Source of the DNA: a virus
IMG/VR virus record: IMGVR_UViG_3300047557_001239
Location: 1-39,799 of that record
DNA: 39,799 bases
Direction: 5' to 3' (one strand)
The translations under genes were made by a program, and so were the position numbers. The notes under the pieces were generated by a model. The model worked only from the letters and a program-made list of their open reading frames with translations, was not told the origin of the DNA and did not search any database. Shown in pieces: positions 37,811 through 39,799 of the stretch. Positions within the stretch are counted from its first letter, which is position 1. Every line of letters starts with the position of its first letter.

Positions 37811-39708
37811 CTACGTCCATCCGGTCTAATGTCGATACGAGGAGCGCCAAGCTGCCAGGTCACATCCAAAGTATTGGAGTCCACCCTGAAAATCAGTTGC
37901 CGCGCCCGAACCCTGGTGTAGACGATATTGGTAAATGCCTCAATCGGAACTGTCGCTGTCCGGGTAACTGCGGCCGAATTAGTCCCGCCCTCTGAAGCAG
38001 GGGTTGTAAACCCCGATCCAGATCCTTTCATTGGCTTTAGGGTAAATGTCGCACTTGGATTGCCAGCTCCAGATCCGTCAAAGGTGATATCCGGCAGCAT
38101 CCTCCAGATAAACCCAAAGTTATGGCCGTCGTCAATGTCAAACTCTGATGACCCAATGTACGCCTCGATGGCTACCGGGGTGCCGGTCTCATTGTCATTT
38201 ACACCGTTTTCATGTTCGACCAGGTTATAGGTGTAGGTCGCCGCTATTGGGAAGTCTTGAAGTCCACTGTCAAGCCACGCCGTCCTAGCCAACGTGCCGT
38301 AGTACCAAGCCTTCTCTAGGTAGTTGTAGATTACATACCGATCTACGGTTGTGGAGTTGGCGCTACAGTAGAACCACCATACCTCGGTAAATCCTTCGTT
38401 TGTCCCGGCAAAGATCTGTCCGGCCTGCTGTTGATTGATGTCATTAAATACATACCGCCGCAGATCGCATGACAGGGTTTGAACCCGACCATCGTAGAAG
38501 TAAAACTTGTCTATTCCCATCCAATACACAACGCCGGAGGCAAAGGCTACGGCATTTGGACTCTCAATGGAGATGTTGTCTGCCAGAAGCGTTGCTCCCC
38601 AGACGCCTGCCGATGGGCCTAGGTACTGGAGCGAGTAGACCGCTGAATCGGTAAATATAATAATCTCTTGGCGTGACTGAATAACAGTTACAATCTCAGA
38701 CCCTGAAGACAGGCGCAGACTACCGGCCTGATTGGTTGCACTTGGCGTCCAGTTAACTGCGGATTCCTGATCAGACCAGCGAATCAGCATTGGGTCGATT
38801 CCAGCCGCTCCAATGTCATTACATCCAAACGCCATACAAAATCGGAAGATGTCTGACACGAATACTTTATTTACTATGGTCGGCACATCGGAGGCGCCCA
38901 ACTTGCTGCTTAGCAAAACTCCACGGTTATTGGTAGTTCCAGCTGACGAATCCCAGTAATAAATAGGACTGCCGCGATAGGCAAAAATTAAGTCCTCACC
39001 AAAGTTAGATTGGCTCCAAAGCCTTAGCCCGGCTAGTGTGGTGGTACCAATACCCCAAGGCCCAGCGCCCCATTCTCCAGCGCCCCATCCAGATAACGGA
39101 ACTTGAATAGCTGAACCTACAGGAATTTCATAAGCGCCAACAACTGCCGCTCCTCCGTTACCAGAGTCGCTAGCGTTTGAAGTTACCGGATTACCAGTTG
39201 TAGGATCTTTGGCTACTATCGTGTATGAGTTGGCATTAACTATGTTTGCAATTTGATAGTTTTGGTTTAATACCGCCGCAGTAATATTTCCACCTAGACT
39301 TACTGCCCCAGAAAAAGTTACAAAGTCATTAGTAGATGCGCCGTGGGCTGTATCGTTGACCGTAATAGTTGAGCTAAACGGAGGAGTTGTGACCGCTGAA
39401 AAAGTAACATCTCCGGCTGCGGTTGTCGCTCTTAGCGGGGTAATGTCGTAATAAGCGCCGCCTTGCTCAATGTAATACTTAAGATTAGTTCCAACAGAAA
39501 TTAAGTTAGCAAACCCTAACGTAACCCAGTTAAAGAGTGACCGACATACCCCAAGGAATCTGTTAGCCGAGATCTGAGTCCAGCCACCAATCTTCTCTGG
39601 GCTACCCTGGCGGAAGCGAACTTTGTCGCACTCATACCACCCACCCTCGGTGGTGTACCGAGTGTTCTCGCGGTTGACCCCTGGTTTAAACAGTATCTTT
39701 TTTAACAT
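37807..39708 (-). CDS. Structural tail protein (hub/tube or stabilisation-like)
   Basis: 633 residues. KVRFRQGSPEKIGGW (about 29-43) is a signature found at the start of podovirus tail-module proteins. The rest is beta-rich with many WG, SG and Tyr residues (WGAGEWGAGPWGIGTTTLAGL, IRWSDQESAVNWTP), fitting a large beta-propeller or multi-sheet virion protein. It is ATGA-linked to the C1q-like gene, so the two are assembled together. A hub or tail tube/stabilisation role is inferred; I cannot name the family with certainty. Confidence 0.7.
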   Translation of the reverse strand: MLKKILFKPGVNRENTRYTTEGGWYECDKVRFRQGSPEKIGGWTQISANRFLGVCRSLFNWVTLGFANLISVGTNLKYYIEQGGAYYDITPLRATTAAGDVTFSAVTTPPFSSTITVNDTAHGASTNDFVTFSGAVSLGGNITAAVLNQNYQIANIVNANSYTIVAKDPTTGNPVTSNASDSGNGGAAVVGAYEIPVGSAIQVPLSGWGAGEWGAGPWGIGTTTLAGLRLWSQSNFGEDLIFAYRGSPIYYWDSSAGTTNNRGVLLSSKLGASDVPTIVNKVFVSDIFRFCMAFGCNDIGAAGIDPMLIRWSDQESAVNWTPSATNQAGSLRLSSGSEIVTVIQSRQEIIIFTDSAVYSLQYLGPSAGVWGATLLADNISIESPNAVAFASGVVYWMGIDKFYFYDGRVQTLSCDLRRYVFNDINQQQAGQIFAGTNEGFTEVWWFYCSANSTTVDRYVIYNYLEKAWYYGTLARTAWLDSGLQDFPIAATYTYNLVEHENGVNDNETGTPVAIEAYIGSSEFDIDDGHNFGFIWRMLPDITFDGSGAGNPSATFTLKPMKGSGSGFTTPASEGGTNSAAVTRTATVPIEAFTNIVYTRVRARQLIFRVDSNTLDVTWQLGAPRIDIRPDGRR

Positions 39709-39740
39709 GTTATCATCCTGCCATTAACAAGGAGATCACT

Positions 39741-39799
39741 ATGTATGTTTATATTTGGAAAACACCAGACGCAATTCCGTTTTACGTTGGATTTTCTAA
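39741..39799 (+). CDS. GIY-YIG endonuclease, N-terminus only (window edge)
   Basis: ATG 39741 with AAGGAG 6 nt upstream; 19 full codons are seen (MYVYIWKTPDAIPFYVGFS). The segment YVYIW...PFYVGF is the GIY-YIG core of the homing-endonuclease superfamily (vY.....pfYVGk). It faces away from the leftward tail gene, whose ATG is 32 nt away, so it is inserted at an operon border. The remainder lies outside the window. A mobile, site-specific endonuclease is the most likely product. Confidence 0.7.
   Translation, partial: MYVYIWKTPDAIPFYVGFS

Noticed and set aside
1-39799. Integrase, attachment site, tRNA genes or a diversity-generating retroelement
   Set aside because: I found no recombinase or reverse transcriptase signature, no cloverleaf-like sequence and no template/variable repeat pair.

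Overview
This window is most of the genome of a tailed double-stranded DNA phage with a short-tailed (podovirus-type) gene order. It carries a large terminase subunit, a portal protein of about 790 residues, an acidic scaffold protein, a 2,004-residue internal virion (ejection) protein and several tail proteins, but no integrase, tRNA or CRISPR array. The host is probably a Gram-negative bacterium: starts have strong Shine-Dalgarno sequences, one sigma-70-type promoter is canonical, and several small phage proteins carry Sec signal peptides for a periplasm, including a Rap1a/Tai-like protein. Both ends cut structural genes or a gene inserted among them, so the capsid protein, part of the tail, and probably lysis and DNA polymerase genes lie outside the window or are host-supplied.

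Layout: (1) 1-6085, leftward packaging and head module: virion protein (partial), scaffold, GroES-like co-chaperonin, a small gene, portal, large terminase, and a LexA-type DNA-binding protein. (2) 6086-7251, a control region around a small-terminase-like gene, with several palindromes. (3) 7252-10903, rightward tiny genes, many preceded by a repeated hairpin plus CGCTAGGAG ribosome-binding cassette, ending with a homing-type endonuclease and a sigma-region-4-like protein. (4) 10863-14992, leftward replication module: toprim primase, SF2 helicase, ParB-like protein, winged-helix protein. (5) 14993-16834, a structured non-coding region, then a rightward HslV-like (proteasome-type) hydrolase, a metallophosphoesterase and a membrane peptide. 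(6) 17028-23751, a long leftward early operon with two PD-(D/E)XK nucleases (one Cas4-like), ERF annealing protein, SSB-like protein, a ribbon-helix-helix regulator and many small membrane or secreted proteins. (7) 23872-24219, rightward RusA resolvase. (8) 24205-39708, leftward ejection and tail genes. (9) 39741 to the end, the start of a GIY-YIG endonuclease.

The leftward recombination operon and the leftward replication operon share an identical operator (10-bp arms, 15-nt spacer). A second palindrome is shared by the late control region and the RusA leader, so at least two phage regulons can be read from the DNA. The most unusual element is a non-coding stretch of about 380 bp at 19929-20307. 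It is built from degenerate pentamers (NNRCC on +, GGYNN on the leftward RNA strand) in near-strict 5-nt register, interrupted by inverted ATTGGAAA arms. I know of no described element of this kind in a phage leader. It is the best candidate here for an undescribed system, possibly an RNA-protein or G-quadruplex regulatory array.
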